A stretch of 64,000 nt of DNA, from the NCBI GenBank assembly GCA_004297725.1, contig SCUS01000162.1, positions 1-64,000 on the forward strand, in the 5' to 3' direction. The stretch is from Myxococcaceae bacterium. Its GTDB lineage: Bacteria; Myxococcota_A; Polyangia; Polyangiales; Ga0077539. Below the pieces are notes generated by a model. That model was given only the letters and a program-made list of their open reading frames with translations. It was not told where the DNA came from and ran no database searches. This document shows, in pieces, positions 10,049-18,339 of the stretch. Position 1 is the first letter of the stretch. Each line of letters starts with the position of its first letter. The translations under genes and the position numbers were made by a program.

Positions 10049-11371
10049 ATGACTGAGATCTCTCGGAGCGCACAGCCGCTCGCCGACCTGCAGGCAGAGC
10101 GCGCCGTGCTCGCGGCTGCGCTGCTCGACGGCGAAGGGCAGGAGCGGATCATCCCGCGGATCGCGACGATCCTGCGATCGGGGGACTTCTACGATCCGCG
10201 CCACGCGCTGCTCTGGGAGGTGCTGCTCGCGCTCCACACGCGGGGCGAGCCGGTGGACGTGCTCACCGTGGTCGCGGAGCTGCGCGCCAGGGACCGGCTG
10301 AACACCGTCGGCGGAGCGCAGTACGTCGGCGAGCTGACCGACGAGATCCCGACGCTCTCGCACTGCGAGTCGCACGCGCGAATCGTCTCGGACCTGGCAG
10401 AGCGCCGGCGCGCGCTGGAGGCGTACCAGTCCGCGACGCAGCGGCTGTTGAGCGGGGAGGCGCTGCCCGCGGTGCGCGTCGCCCTCGATCGCTCGCTGGG
10501 GACGACGCAGGACCAGCAGAGCGCCAACCGCGTCGGCCAGGACGTCGAGGGGCTGCTCGAGACGATGTGGGCGCGCAGGACGGGGCAGGAGACCGCCCTG
10601 GGCACCCCGTGGGCCCCGGTGGACAACCTCCTCGGGGGCGGGCTCTGGCCGGGGATGTATGTGCTCGTCGGCGGAACCGGCTCGGGCAAGACCCAGTGGG
10701 CCGTGCAGGTCGCCGTGGAGGCCGCGCGGCGCGGTCAGGTGGTTCTCTACCTCGCGCTGGAGCTGTCACGGCAGGACCTCGCCGCGCGCGTGATGGGCAC
10801 CCTCTCGGGGGTGGCCTGGAGCCGGATCCTGCGCGGCACCCTCGACGACGTCGAGGTCGCCCAGGTGATGGAGGCCGCGCGCTCGGCCGAGCACATCCCG
10901 TTTCACACCGAGTGCGGCCCGCCCTTCGGGTACGGCGCCGAGACCCTGGCCGCGCGGGCGTGGGCGTTGAAGCCGGCGCTGATCGTGATCGACTACCTGC
11001 AGCTCTGCGCAGGGCGCTATGGAGAGGAGCCCCGCACCGCCGTCGGGCGCGTCTCCTACGTGGCCCGCGCCCTCGCTCGCGACCTGGGCGCGGTGGTGCT
11101 GGTGCTGTCCAGCACCGCCCGGGCGAACTACGCCGACCTGGTGAACGACCCCGCGCGCGACCCGGTGGACCTCGTGGGCCTGGGCAAGGAGTCCGGGGAG
11201 ATCGAGTACGCGGCGGACGGGGTGATGGTGCTGGCTCGTAGCGCCGAAGGTGGGCGCAACCGGGTGCTGGTGCTCGCCAAGAACCGCCATGGTCCGGTCG
11301 GGCGCGCGGACCTGAAGTGGAACGGGCACACGTTCTCGGCCGCCGACGGACCCAGGGAGATAGGGCTGTGA
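10049..11371 (+). CDS. DnaB-like replicative helicase (plasmid type)
   Basis: A 440-aa protein with the layout of DnaB-family helicases. The N-terminal helical domain begins with an AEQAVL-type segment (LADLQAERAVLAAALLDGE, residues about 10-28). It is followed by a RecA-like motor with Walker A GGTGSGKT near residue 208, Walker B VIDYLQL near residue 313, and the conserved KNRHGPVG near the C-terminus. DnaB unwinds DNA ahead of the replication fork as a hexamer. The ATG at 10049 is chosen because the DnaB N-domain starts there and AGGAAGG lies 12 bp upstream; the frame is open further upstream but the extra residues do not look like protein. The stop overlaps the GTG of the Rep gene by 4 bp. 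With Rep and iterons next to it, it most likely serves replication of this replicon. Some RecA-like regulators look similar, but the N-domain favours DnaB. Confidence 0.88.
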   Translation: MTEISRSAQPLADLQAERAVLAAALLDGEGQERIIPRIATILRSGDFYDPRHALLWEVLLALHTRGEPVDVLTVVAELRARDRLNTVGGAQYVGELTDEIPTLSHCESHARIVSDLAERRRALEAYQSATQRLLSGEALPAVRVALDRSLGTTQDQQSANRVGQDVEGLLETMWARRTGQETALGTPWAPVDNLLGGGLWPGMYVLVGGTGSGKTQWAVQVAVEAARRGQVVLYLALELSRQDLAARVMGTLSGVAWSRILRGTLDDVEVAQVMEAARSAEHIPFHTECGPPFGYGAETLAARAWALKPALIVIDYLQLCAGRYGEEPRTAVGRVSYVARALARDLGAVVLVLSSTARANYADLVNDPARDPVDLVGLGKESGEIEYAADGVMVLARSAEGGRNRVLVLAKNRHGPVGRADLKWNGHTFSAADGPREIGL

Positions 11372-13059
11372 TCGCGTCTGCGGTGTTCTTGAACCGGCTG
11401 AACCGCATCGTCGCGCGGGCCCAGGCCTCCGACAGCGCCCCGTTGCGCGCCTGGGCCGCTGCGGCCTCGAAGGACAAGCGCCTGGAGGAGGCGTCCGTCC
11501 TCGCGATGAACGCCCTCTCCGAGCAGATCGAGGCCTTCGCCATCGACCGACGGACCCGCCCCGCGGTGCTCGAGCGCGCGGCCGAGCGCTGGCTCTTCCG
11601 GCTGCTCTGGCACGGGGATGCGACGCGCTGGAAGACGCTGCCCCCGGCGGAGATCGCGCTGGCCCTGGCGGCCGAGCAGGACGACGTCACCTGGAGCTGG
11701 CCGGTGAACCTGGCGCTGCGCGACGTCGCGATGGTGCTCGACCAGACGAAGGACCCGCACGCGCGGCTGCTGGCGCGGGCCTTCCTCGACGGGACCCTGG
11801 TTCCGCTGCAGAGCGCGGAGGTGAGCGCGACGCAGGCGCTCATCGAGAGCGGGATCATCCAGGCCGATGAGGACCTGAAGGCCGCGCTGGCGCACTGGGA
11901 CGTGCACGCGTGCGTGCTTCTGGCGAGCGCAGAGCTCGAGGTGCGCGAGGCCCAGCGACGACAGATCATCGCGCTCGACGCGGGCGCGGTGCACCACGAG
12001 ATGCTCTCCGGCATGCGCGACCTCCCGAAGGACCGGCGCGTGCGCAAGACGCCCGTGCGCGACGGGTGGGCGGAGATCCTCTACCCCGGCAAGCAGCTCG
12101 GGCTGCGCCTCAGCGTGCAGGACCTCCCGGAGCGCATCGTCCACGCCGTGCGCGAGTGGAAGCACTGGCAGGGGCTGCGCCACTGGGCCGCGCTGCAGCT
12201 GCTCTTCACCGACGCGGGCCGCACGGGCCGCATCCGCTGGCGGCTCGAGGATCATCTCTCCGCGCTGGGCTACGGCGACCGCTCGCGGCGCGACCCCAAG
12301 GTGCGCGCGATGGTGGCGGCGGAGGTCGAGGCCCTCACGCGGATGGAGCTGGCGATCTACCACCCGGACGGCACGGTGCGGCTGAGGGGGCCGGTGCTGG
12401 CGGTCACCCAGCGCGGGGAGGCGATGCAGGGCAGCGAGTGGGCCCTGGAGGGCATGGAGCTGGTGATCCACCCGGTGCTCTACGAGGGGGTGCGCAAGGC
12501 GAGCGGCGAGATCGGGCGGCTCTGGGCGCCGGCGCCGACGGAGCTCGCGCGCATCGATCACATCCGGCAGCCGCACGCGCTGGCGTTGGGGCTGATCCTG
12601 CCGATCCGCTGGCGCTGGTCGCTCTCCGACGAGGTGGACCACGTGACCCTGACCGGGGCGAAGCTGCTGGAGGCTGCGGGCGTCGACGTGCGGGGGCGCC
12701 CCGGGAAGGCCTGGACGGCCTTGCGCCAGAGCCTGGACGCGCTGCAGCGGGTGGGCGGCCTCGGCCGCTACGAGTGGGAGGACGCCCGCCCCTGGACCCT
12801 CGAGGGCCGCTGCCGGCTCTACCAGCCGCAGTGGGCTCGCGAGCGGATGATCCACGGGATCATGCCGCCAGAGACGGTGGCGCCGCCGTCGATCCTCACG
12901 GGGGGCGAGTTTGCCGCCTGGCGCAAGGCCAAGAACTGGACCCAGGAGCAGGCCGCCGAAATGCTGGGCGTCTCTCGCTGGACGGTGCTCCGCGCCGAGC
13001 GCGCCGCCGACGAGGAGCTCAAGCAGAGCCTCGTGGAGGCGCTCCACAAGCTGCGTTGA
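11368..13059 (+). CDS. putative plasmid replication initiator (Rep) with C-terminal HTH
   Basis: A 563-aa protein with no family that I recognise over its full length. The C-terminal 50 residues form an XRE-type helix-turn-helix (WTQEQAAEMLGVSRWTVLRAER). The middle (about 240-480) contains segments that look like winged-helix domains, as in iteron-binding Rep proteins. It starts with GTG overlapping the helicase stop (GTGA), with AGGGAGA 7 bp upstream, so it is translationally coupled to the helicase. Six 23-bp iterons begin 16 bp after its stop codon. Gene order helicase-Rep-iterons is the main reason to call it the initiator; direct homology was not tested. It could instead be a regulator of copy number. 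Confidence 0.65.
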   Translation: MIASAVFLNRLNRIVARAQASDSAPLRAWAAAASKDKRLEEASVLAMNALSEQIEAFAIDRRTRPAVLERAAERWLFRLLWHGDATRWKTLPPAEIALALAAEQDDVTWSWPVNLALRDVAMVLDQTKDPHARLLARAFLDGTLVPLQSAEVSATQALIESGIIQADEDLKAALAHWDVHACVLLASAELEVREAQRRQIIALDAGAVHHEMLSGMRDLPKDRRVRKTPVRDGWAEILYPGKQLGLRLSVQDLPERIVHAVREWKHWQGLRHWAALQLLFTDAGRTGRIRWRLEDHLSALGYGDRSRRDPKVRAMVAAEVEALTRMELAIYHPDGTVRLRGPVLAVTQRGEAMQGSEWALEGMELVIHPVLYEGVRKASGEIGRLWAPAPTELARIDHIRQPHALALGLILPIRWRWSLSDEVDHVTLTGAKLLEAAGVDVRGRPGKAWTALRQSLDALQRVGGLGRYEWEDARPWTLEGRCRLYQPQWARERMIHGIMPPETVAPPSILTGGEFAAWRKAKNWTQEQAAEMLGVSRWTVLRAERAADEELKQSLVEALHKLR

Positions 13060-13074
13060 GGCCGTGTTGCACCG

Positions 13075-13313
13075 TGTAGCAAAAACCGGCAGACCCCGAC
13101 AGAAACTGTTGCGTAGTGACTCCCCGGGACGCCTCATGTAGCAAAAACCGGCAGACCCCAGCACTGCACCTTGGCCGCTGAGATGTTGCAGATTCCGGCA
13201 GACCCCTACGAAGCCCCGGGGGCAAATGTGGCAGGAACCGGCAGACCCTGACACCAAATGTGGCAGGAACCGGCAGACCCCCTACGCAAATGTAGCAAGA
13301 ACCGGCAGACCCC
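13075..13313 (+). repeat. six 23-bp iterons (putative replication origin)
   Basis: Direct repeats with pattern TGTRGCARRA followed by ACCGGCAGACCCC lie at 13075-13097, 13137-13159, 13184-13206, 13227-13249, 13259-13281 and 13291-13313. The last three are spaced exactly 32 bp, about three helical turns; the first three are spaced more loosely. The core CCGGCAGACCC is identical in all six. This is the classic arrangement of Rep-binding iterons at a plasmid origin and lies directly behind the putative Rep gene. Confidence 0.9.
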
Positions 13314-13320
13314 CGCTGGC

Positions 13321-13400
13321 ACGGATCTAGAACTACTCGGAATCATTGAGGAATTCGTCACAAAATTCCCTCTTAAAAGGTTCCTTATAAGGAACCTTTC
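13321..13400. other. AT-rich segment with 24-bp perfect palindrome, candidate unwinding element
   Basis: Directly after the iterons the sequence becomes AT-rich. It ends in a perfect 24-bp palindrome at 13376-13399 (half-site AAAGGTTCCTTA). AT-rich DNA next to iterons is where plasmid origins commonly melt, and a palindrome there can be a nick, loading or regulator site. I see no clear DnaA box. The role is inferred from position only. Confidence 0.6.
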
Positions 13401-13588
13401 TTCCGGAGGCTTCCGGTCGAGCCTGGAGGCTCTCCCGGCTGCCTCCTCGAGGGCAGAGGGAGAGAGCCCCCGATCCCGTCAGCCCCTCCCAGCGCCTACA
13501 TCATCCCACACGGCACCGTCAGGGCTTCTGTCCGGTCCGTAGGCTCCGGTCCGCTGGCCGACGCCATCCCGCACTATGATCGCAGCTC
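13401..13588. other. non-coding spacer with hairpin
   Basis: No gene is supported. A stem of GGCTCTCCC (13428-13436) with GGGAGAGAGCC (13458-13468) encloses a smaller CTGCC/GGCAG stem; it has no T-run. It could end origin-directed transcripts or insulate the origin from the following gene, whose promoter should lie in the rest of this stretch. Confidence 0.4.
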
Positions 13589-15193
13589 GTGGAACCTGAC
13601 CGACAGTTCGAGATCCAGCTCGGTCACATGTGCAACAACCGCTGCGTGTTCTGCGTGAGCGGGCAGCGCACGGCCATGCGGGAGGCCTTCCCCATCGAGG
13701 CCGCCCCGGTCCTCGAGAAGCTCCGCGAGGGCAGGTCCCAGGGGATGCGCAAGGTCACGCTGCTCGGGGGTGAGCCGACGATCCAGCCGGGCTTCTTCGA
13801 CGTCGTGCGCGGGGCCGTGGCGCTGGGCTTCGAGGAGGTGGTGCTCTTCACCAACGGGGTGAAGACCGCGCGGCTGCAGTTCGTCGACGAGGTCCTCGCG
13901 ACGGGAGGAAACTTCACCTGGCGGCTGTCGTTCCAGGGGGCGACGGCGCTCTCTCACGAGCGCACGACGAAGAAGCTCGGGTCGTTCATGCGGCTCCGGG
14001 AGACGATGGTGAACCTCCGCGAGCGGGGCCAGCGCATCACCGTGAACATGTGCGTGGTGCGCTCGAACTTCGCCTCCGTCGCGGAGTTTCCGTCGCTGCT
14101 GCTGCCCTTCGGCGTCGAGCAGCTGCACCTGGACATGGTGCGCCCGCTCGATGCGGGCGTGCGCACCGACGACGAGATGCGCGACATGCTCCCGCGCTAC
14201 GGCGACATGGTCGCGCCGATGACGGCGATGATCGAAGGCTTCGAGCGGGCGCGGCCGGGCTTCGACGTGAACATCGGCAACCTGCCGTACTGCATCGCGC
14301 CGACGCTCGCGCCGTGGATCCACCACGACGGCGAGTCGACGTTCACCGTGGCCGTCGACTCGAAGGACCAGCTCAGCGAGGCCTGGGACAAGTACGAGGT
14401 GAAGCGCCGCGACAAGCTCAAGCTCGCGTCGTGCGCCAGCTGCGTCTTCGATGGTCAGTGCTCGGGGGTGTTCGAGACCTACGCGCGGCACCACGGGACC
14501 GATGAGCTCGTGCCGGTGACGGTCGAGAAGCTCGTGGCGCTCGATCCGAAGCAGCGGCTCTTCGTGATGCACGTGCGGCCGCTCGTGGCGGGCCTCGCGG
14601 GCTGGGCGCTGCCTGCGCCGTTCACCGCGCTCGCGGTGCACGAGAACTCGCGCGACGGCGAGGTGGTCCTGCGGGTCACCGGGGGGGGCGGCGCGTTCGC
14701 GACGGTGGCGCTGCGCCGGGGCGGCGTTGGGGCGGGCGGGGTCGCGGCGACCGACCGGTTCTCGCTGCACCTGCTCGACGCGCTCGATGGCGGCGCGGCG
14801 GTGGTGGGCCTGCTGCGGGCGCTGATGGCGCGGCTCTGCGAGGGTGACGACGCCGTCATGCTGCACACGGTGGCCGAGGATGCGGGGTTCCAGAGCGCGC
14901 GGGGGGCGGCGCTGGGGCGCGGCGTCGACTGGCGCCTCGCGCAGTGCCTCGGGCGGCTGCGGGCCCGGGCGCCGTTCGGCGCGCTGCGCTGGCGAGACGT
15001 GCTCGTGGCCCCCGAGGGGCGCGCGGCCTCGGTCGCGCTCGAGACGCCGGACGGCAACACGGTCACGCTGGCGCTCGAGGTCAAAGGCAACGGCGTCGCC
15101 GGGAGCTATCGGCTCGCGCGCCCGGTCACGGGCCCGCAGACGGAGCTCGTGGGCGCGGTGCGCGGCGCCATGGAGGCGCTGCGGGCGGGCTGA
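13589..15193 (+). CDS. radical SAM protein with Cys tail and unknown C-terminal domain
   Basis: A 534-aa protein. The rSAM core starts at once: CNNRCVFC (Cys15, 19, 22) binds the 4Fe-4S cluster that cleaves S-adenosylmethionine, and LLGGEPTIQP is the SAM-contacting GGEP motif. A CASCVFDGQCSG tail near residue 280 matches the cysteine signature shared by most rSAM proteins in this window and may hold an auxiliary cluster. About 220 further residues form a domain that I do not recognise. GTG at 13589 is the start because the rSAM fold needs the residues just before Cys15; the ATG at 13576 is out of frame. It converges with the rSAM gene on the other strand (13-bp gap). Substrate unknown; a peptide or protein is likely from the context. 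Confidence 0.85.
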   Translation: MEPDRQFEIQLGHMCNNRCVFCVSGQRTAMREAFPIEAAPVLEKLREGRSQGMRKVTLLGGEPTIQPGFFDVVRGAVALGFEEVVLFTNGVKTARLQFVDEVLATGGNFTWRLSFQGATALSHERTTKKLGSFMRLRETMVNLRERGQRITVNMCVVRSNFASVAEFPSLLLPFGVEQLHLDMVRPLDAGVRTDDEMRDMLPRYGDMVAPMTAMIEGFERARPGFDVNIGNLPYCIAPTLAPWIHHDGESTFTVAVDSKDQLSEAWDKYEVKRRDKLKLASCASCVFDGQCSGVFETYARHHGTDELVPVTVEKLVALDPKQRLFVMHVRPLVAGLAGWALPAPFTALAVHENSRDGEVVLRVTGGGGAFATVALRRGGVGAGGVAATDRFSLHLLDALDGGAAVVGLLRALMARLCEGDDAVMLHTVAEDAGFQSARGAALGRGVDWRLAQCLGRLRARAPFGALRWRDVLVAPEGRAASVALETPDGNTVTLALEVKGNGVAGSYRLARPVTGPQTELVGAVRGAMEALRAG

Positions 15194-15206
15194 TCGGGGG
15201 TGGGTG

Positions 15207-16304
15207 TCACCCTTCGATCGGGCGAAGCGTGTCGTCGCCGTGGGCGAGCAGGTAGCTCGCGACCACGCCGCTGCATGTCCCTCGCGCCGCGCAGGCGCCG
15301 CAGCGTGAGCCGTACCTCATCGGCTCGCGGTGCTCGGTCGACCAGACCGGGCGCAGGCGCTCGCGCAGCGCCGCCGGGGCCGCGCAGGGTGGCAGGCCCT
15401 CGACGCTCTCGATCACCCCGATCGCGCTCGGAGGCGTGCGCTCGAAGGCGTCGCGCACCTCGCGCATCGAGGGGTGGATCGTCGCCGCGTGGGCGCCGCC
15501 CGCCCGCCCGTCCGGGACGAAGGTCAGCAGCGTGCTGCGAAGCCCCCGCTGGGCGAGGGTCTTCAGCAGATCAGGCAGCGTCGTGACGGCGTCTGCGGTG
15601 AGCACGGTGTTCACCTGCACGTGGACCCCGAGGGCCTGGAGGTGATCGAGCGCTCGCAGCACCAGCGCTCCGCTCCCTGCCGTGCGGGTGCACAGGTCGT
15701 GTCGCGCGGGGTCCGGCGACTGCAACGTGAGCACGACGCCTTCCAGCGTCGGCAGCGCCGCGACCTGCCGCGCCAGCGCCGCGTCGGCCAGCGCCGTGGA
15801 GGGGCCGGAGAGCGTCACGCGGACGTCGCGCTCCTCGGCGAGCCGCTGCAGCAGCTGGTCGCGCCGCGGGTGCCGGGTCCAGTCGTTGCCCGTCACCTCG
15901 AGCCGGAGCGGCGTCGCTCGCTGCGCGGCCACGCGTAGCAGCGCGTCGAAGACGCCCGTGGAGACCACGTTCGCGCCCAGGGACTGCCCCATGTCCGCCA
16001 TCGTCTGAAGCGTGCGCCCGGTCGCGGTGCCCCACAGGATGGGCTGCTCGCAGAACGCGCACGCCTGGCCGCAGGCGTTGTCGAGGTACAGGTGCATCCT
16101 CGCCGGCAGCGTCGGCGGCATGTGCTCGTCGAGGAGCCGCGAGATGCCGCGCTGGAGGCCACCCCCCAGGGCGCCTCGCAGCGCAGCGCGCACGAGGCGG
16201 GTCTCCTCCATCCAGAGGTGTCGCTCGCCCCGCGAGGCGTGCGGCGACGGGTCGGGTCGCGCCTCGCCGGCGAGGGGCAGGCGTCGGCGATCGTCGGTGG
16301 TCAC
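15207..16304 (-). CDS. radical SAM protein with short Cys tail
   Basis: A 365-aa protein. CGQACAFC (Cys78, 82, 85) is the cluster-binding motif; the usual GGEP segment is diverged (a VTGND segment follows strand two). The C-terminus carries CGACAARGTCSGV and ends with HGDDTLRPIEG, the common tail of this window. It starts with GTG overlapping the stop of the upstream rSAM gene (GTGA, 16301-16304), so the two are translated together. It is the last gene of a three-gene minus-strand operon with the HExxH hydroxylase and the cobalamin-type rSAM. About 70 residues precede the rSAM core and have no recognised function. Probable peptide-modifying enzyme. Confidence 0.82.
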   Translation of the reverse strand: MTTDDRRRLPLAGEARPDPSPHASRGERHLWMEETRLVRAALRGALGGGLQRGISRLLDEHMPPTLPARMHLYLDNACGQACAFCEQPILWGTATGRTLQTMADMGQSLGANVVSTGVFDALLRVAAQRATPLRLEVTGNDWTRHPRRDQLLQRLAEERDVRVTLSGPSTALADAALARQVAALPTLEGVVLTLQSPDPARHDLCTRTAGSGALVLRALDHLQALGVHVQVNTVLTADAVTTLPDLLKTLAQRGLRSTLLTFVPDGRAGGAHAATIHPSMREVRDAFERTPPSAIGVIESVEGLPPCAAPAALRERLRPVWSTEHREPMRYGSRCGACAARGTCSGVVASYLLAHGDDTLRPIEG

Positions 16305-18295
16305 CGCGCGTCGAACTCCAACACGATGAAGTCATCGCCGTACGCGATGGGCTCCTCCCATGGGCTCTCGTCAGCGCGGGACGTGAGGGTGGTGGCGTTC
16401 ACATCGAGGACGGCGCCAGGCGCGAGGCGGCCGTACAGGCGACGTCGCCGGGTGTCGGCCATGCGCCGCGCGACGATGTCGCGGATGCTCAGCCGGGATG
16501 GGAGCTGCGTCGCGTCGTCGCGGTCCAGGGTGCCTCGCACGATGAGGTAGTCCCCGCTGCCCAGCAGGAGCATCAGGCCTGCTGGGCGCGGTCCCATGAA
16601 GCGGCGCAGGGACTCGTCCGCGTCGTCGATCACGCGCTCGAAGCGGCCGCCCAGCACCGCGTCGCAGGGGCGCGGGAACACCACGCGCGGTCGCGCCGCC
16701 CCGACGGCCCCCGCGGGGGCGGGTCGGCTCTCGGTGGCAGCCCACGAGGTCAGCGCCTCGTAGGCCGCGTCGCGGGTGCTGTAGCGCGCGCGCATGGCCA
16801 GCATCACGTCGGGTCGCAGGCCACGCACCGCAGCGCGGTCGGGCGCGCCGCGGAACCATGCGTCCATCATCATCCGCTCGGCCTGCCGCAGCAGGGGCTC
16901 CCGATCCTCCCAGGTGAGCCCGCCGATCTCATCGTAGGCGAGGGAGTCGAACTGCTTGCGGAACCGGTACTCCCCGTCGAGGCGCCGCTCTCCGCGGAGG
17001 GCGATGCCGTAGCGCTCTGGGTTGCGCCCGATGGGCGACTCCGCGGTCAGGTAGAACGACGAGGGCGCCAGGTCATCAATGACGTCGGCGTGGCGCTCGA
17101 CCCAGTCGCGGGTGACCTCCAGGTCAGCGCGCGTCTCGCCGGGGAAGCACGGGAGGAGGTTTACGCGCGTCATGATCTCGCGCTCAGAGCACCACCGCAT
17201 GAGGTCGTCGGCGTGCCTCTGCTGGTGGCCCTTCACCATCTTCTTCAGCACCGCGTCGGCGGTCGACTCGACGCCCACCGTGAGCGCGACGCAGCCGCTC
17301 TCGCGCATCACGTCGAGCTCCTCGGGCGAGGTGGGGCGCACGCGGTACGAGTTCGACCACCGCAGGGACACCTTCGCGTCGAGGAGGGCCCGCGCGAAGG
17401 CGCCGGCCACGAGGTTGATCTGCGCGTCGAACATCACGAACTCACTCACGCCGTGGCGCTCCGCCAGCGTGGCCATCTCCCGCGCCACGAGGGTGACGTC
17501 CTTGTGCGACTGACGCCCATCGGTCTGGCAGAACGCGCACGAGAACTGGCACTCGTAGGTGAAGCTGTACGGCAGGATCAGCCCTCGCCCGAGCGATCCG
17601 TCGTAGCGGTTGAAGCGGTGGGCCTCCGCGGCGATGGGGTCGCGGCGGTACAGCTCCAGGTCATAGATCCCGTAGTCGGGCATGGGCCACGCGCTGTCTT
17701 GCGCCTCGCGGCGTCCGAGGCGCAGGAGGCCCCCTGCCTCCACGGGGGCCGCGACGTGCCCGAGGGGCAGGTCGCGCAGCGGGCGAAACGCCGCGCGGAT
17801 CTCCTCGGGCGTGGAGGCGTTGGTGATCACGTCGACGCCGGTCGCGCCGGTGCGCTGGAAGAGCGCGCGGCACGCGGAGGCCCCCGCGCCGCCGATGATC
17901 ACCGGGCGCCCGGTGCGCTGCTTGAGCCTGCGGGCGAGCAGCGCGGCGACGTTGGCCTGGGTGTGGCGGTCGAGCGAGAAGGCGTACGCGTCGGGGATCT
18001 CGTCCACGGAGCCGAGGCGGTCGATGAGCTCGTCGGCGAGGGCTTCGAGCGTGGGGCTCCCGCGGTCGTGCAGCATCGCGTCGACGCGCTCGGCCCAGTC
18101 GAGCTCGGTGAGCGGGGTGTCGAGCGGCCGCTCGTAGACGGAGAGCTCGAGGTCGGCCACGCGCATCGAGAAGCCCTCCGGGGCCACGCTCGCCGCGACG
18201 ATGGCCGGCCCCTGCGGGGGGAACCGATGGTGCCGCTGGATCTCCGGCGCGTGTACGTCCGGGGGCAGGATCATCAGCACACGGAAGGCGCGCAT
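16301..18295 (-). CDS. B12-binding-domain-type radical SAM protein
   Basis: A 664-aa protein. The N-terminal about 200 residues have the Rossmann-like layout of cobalamin-binding domains in class B rSAM enzymes (ILPPDVHAPE, then VIIGGAGASACRALF), but no clear cobalamin-ligand His motif, as is common in this class. The rSAM core has YECQFSCAFC (Cys249, 253, 256), followed by a VGVESTADAVLKKMVKGH segment typical of the B12-rSAM family. The last about 200 residues are unassigned. Members of this class methylate, cyclise or otherwise modify unactivated carbons. The start lies 44 bp after the alphaKG-HExxH hydroxylase stop, and its own stop overlaps the next rSAM start, which indicates one operon. 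Confidence 0.83.
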   Translation of the reverse strand: MRAFRVLMILPPDVHAPEIQRHHRFPPQGPAIVAASVAPEGFSMRVADLELSVYERPLDTPLTELDWAERVDAMLHDRGSPTLEALADELIDRLGSVDEIPDAYAFSLDRHTQANVAALLARRLKQRTGRPVIIGGAGASACRALFQRTGATGVDVITNASTPEEIRAAFRPLRDLPLGHVAAPVEAGGLLRLGRREAQDSAWPMPDYGIYDLELYRRDPIAAEAHRFNRYDGSLGRGLILPYSFTYECQFSCAFCQTDGRQSHKDVTLVAREMATLAERHGVSEFVMFDAQINLVAGAFARALLDAKVSLRWSNSYRVRPTSPEELDVMRESGCVALTVGVESTADAVLKKMVKGHQQRHADDLMRWCSEREIMTRVNLLPCFPGETRADLEVTRDWVERHADVIDDLAPSSFYLTAESPIGRNPERYGIALRGERRLDGEYRFRKQFDSLAYDEIGGLTWEDREPLLRQAERMMMDAWFRGAPDRAAVRGLRPDVMLAMRARYSTRDAAYEALTSWAATESRPAPAGAVGAARPRVVFPRPCDAVLGGRFERVIDDADESLRRFMGPRPAGLMLLLGSGDYLIVRGTLDRDDATQLPSRLSIRDIVARRMADTRRRRLYGRLAPGAVLDVNATTLTSRADESPWEEPIAYGDDFIVLEFDAR

Positions 18296-18339
18296 GGCGT
18301 GAGTGTTGGCGCAATCGCGCGCGATGGAAAGCTGAGCGG

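Noticed and set aside
13321-13588. DnaA boxes in the origin
   Set aside because: No sequence close to TTATNCACA could be found by eye in the AT-rich part.
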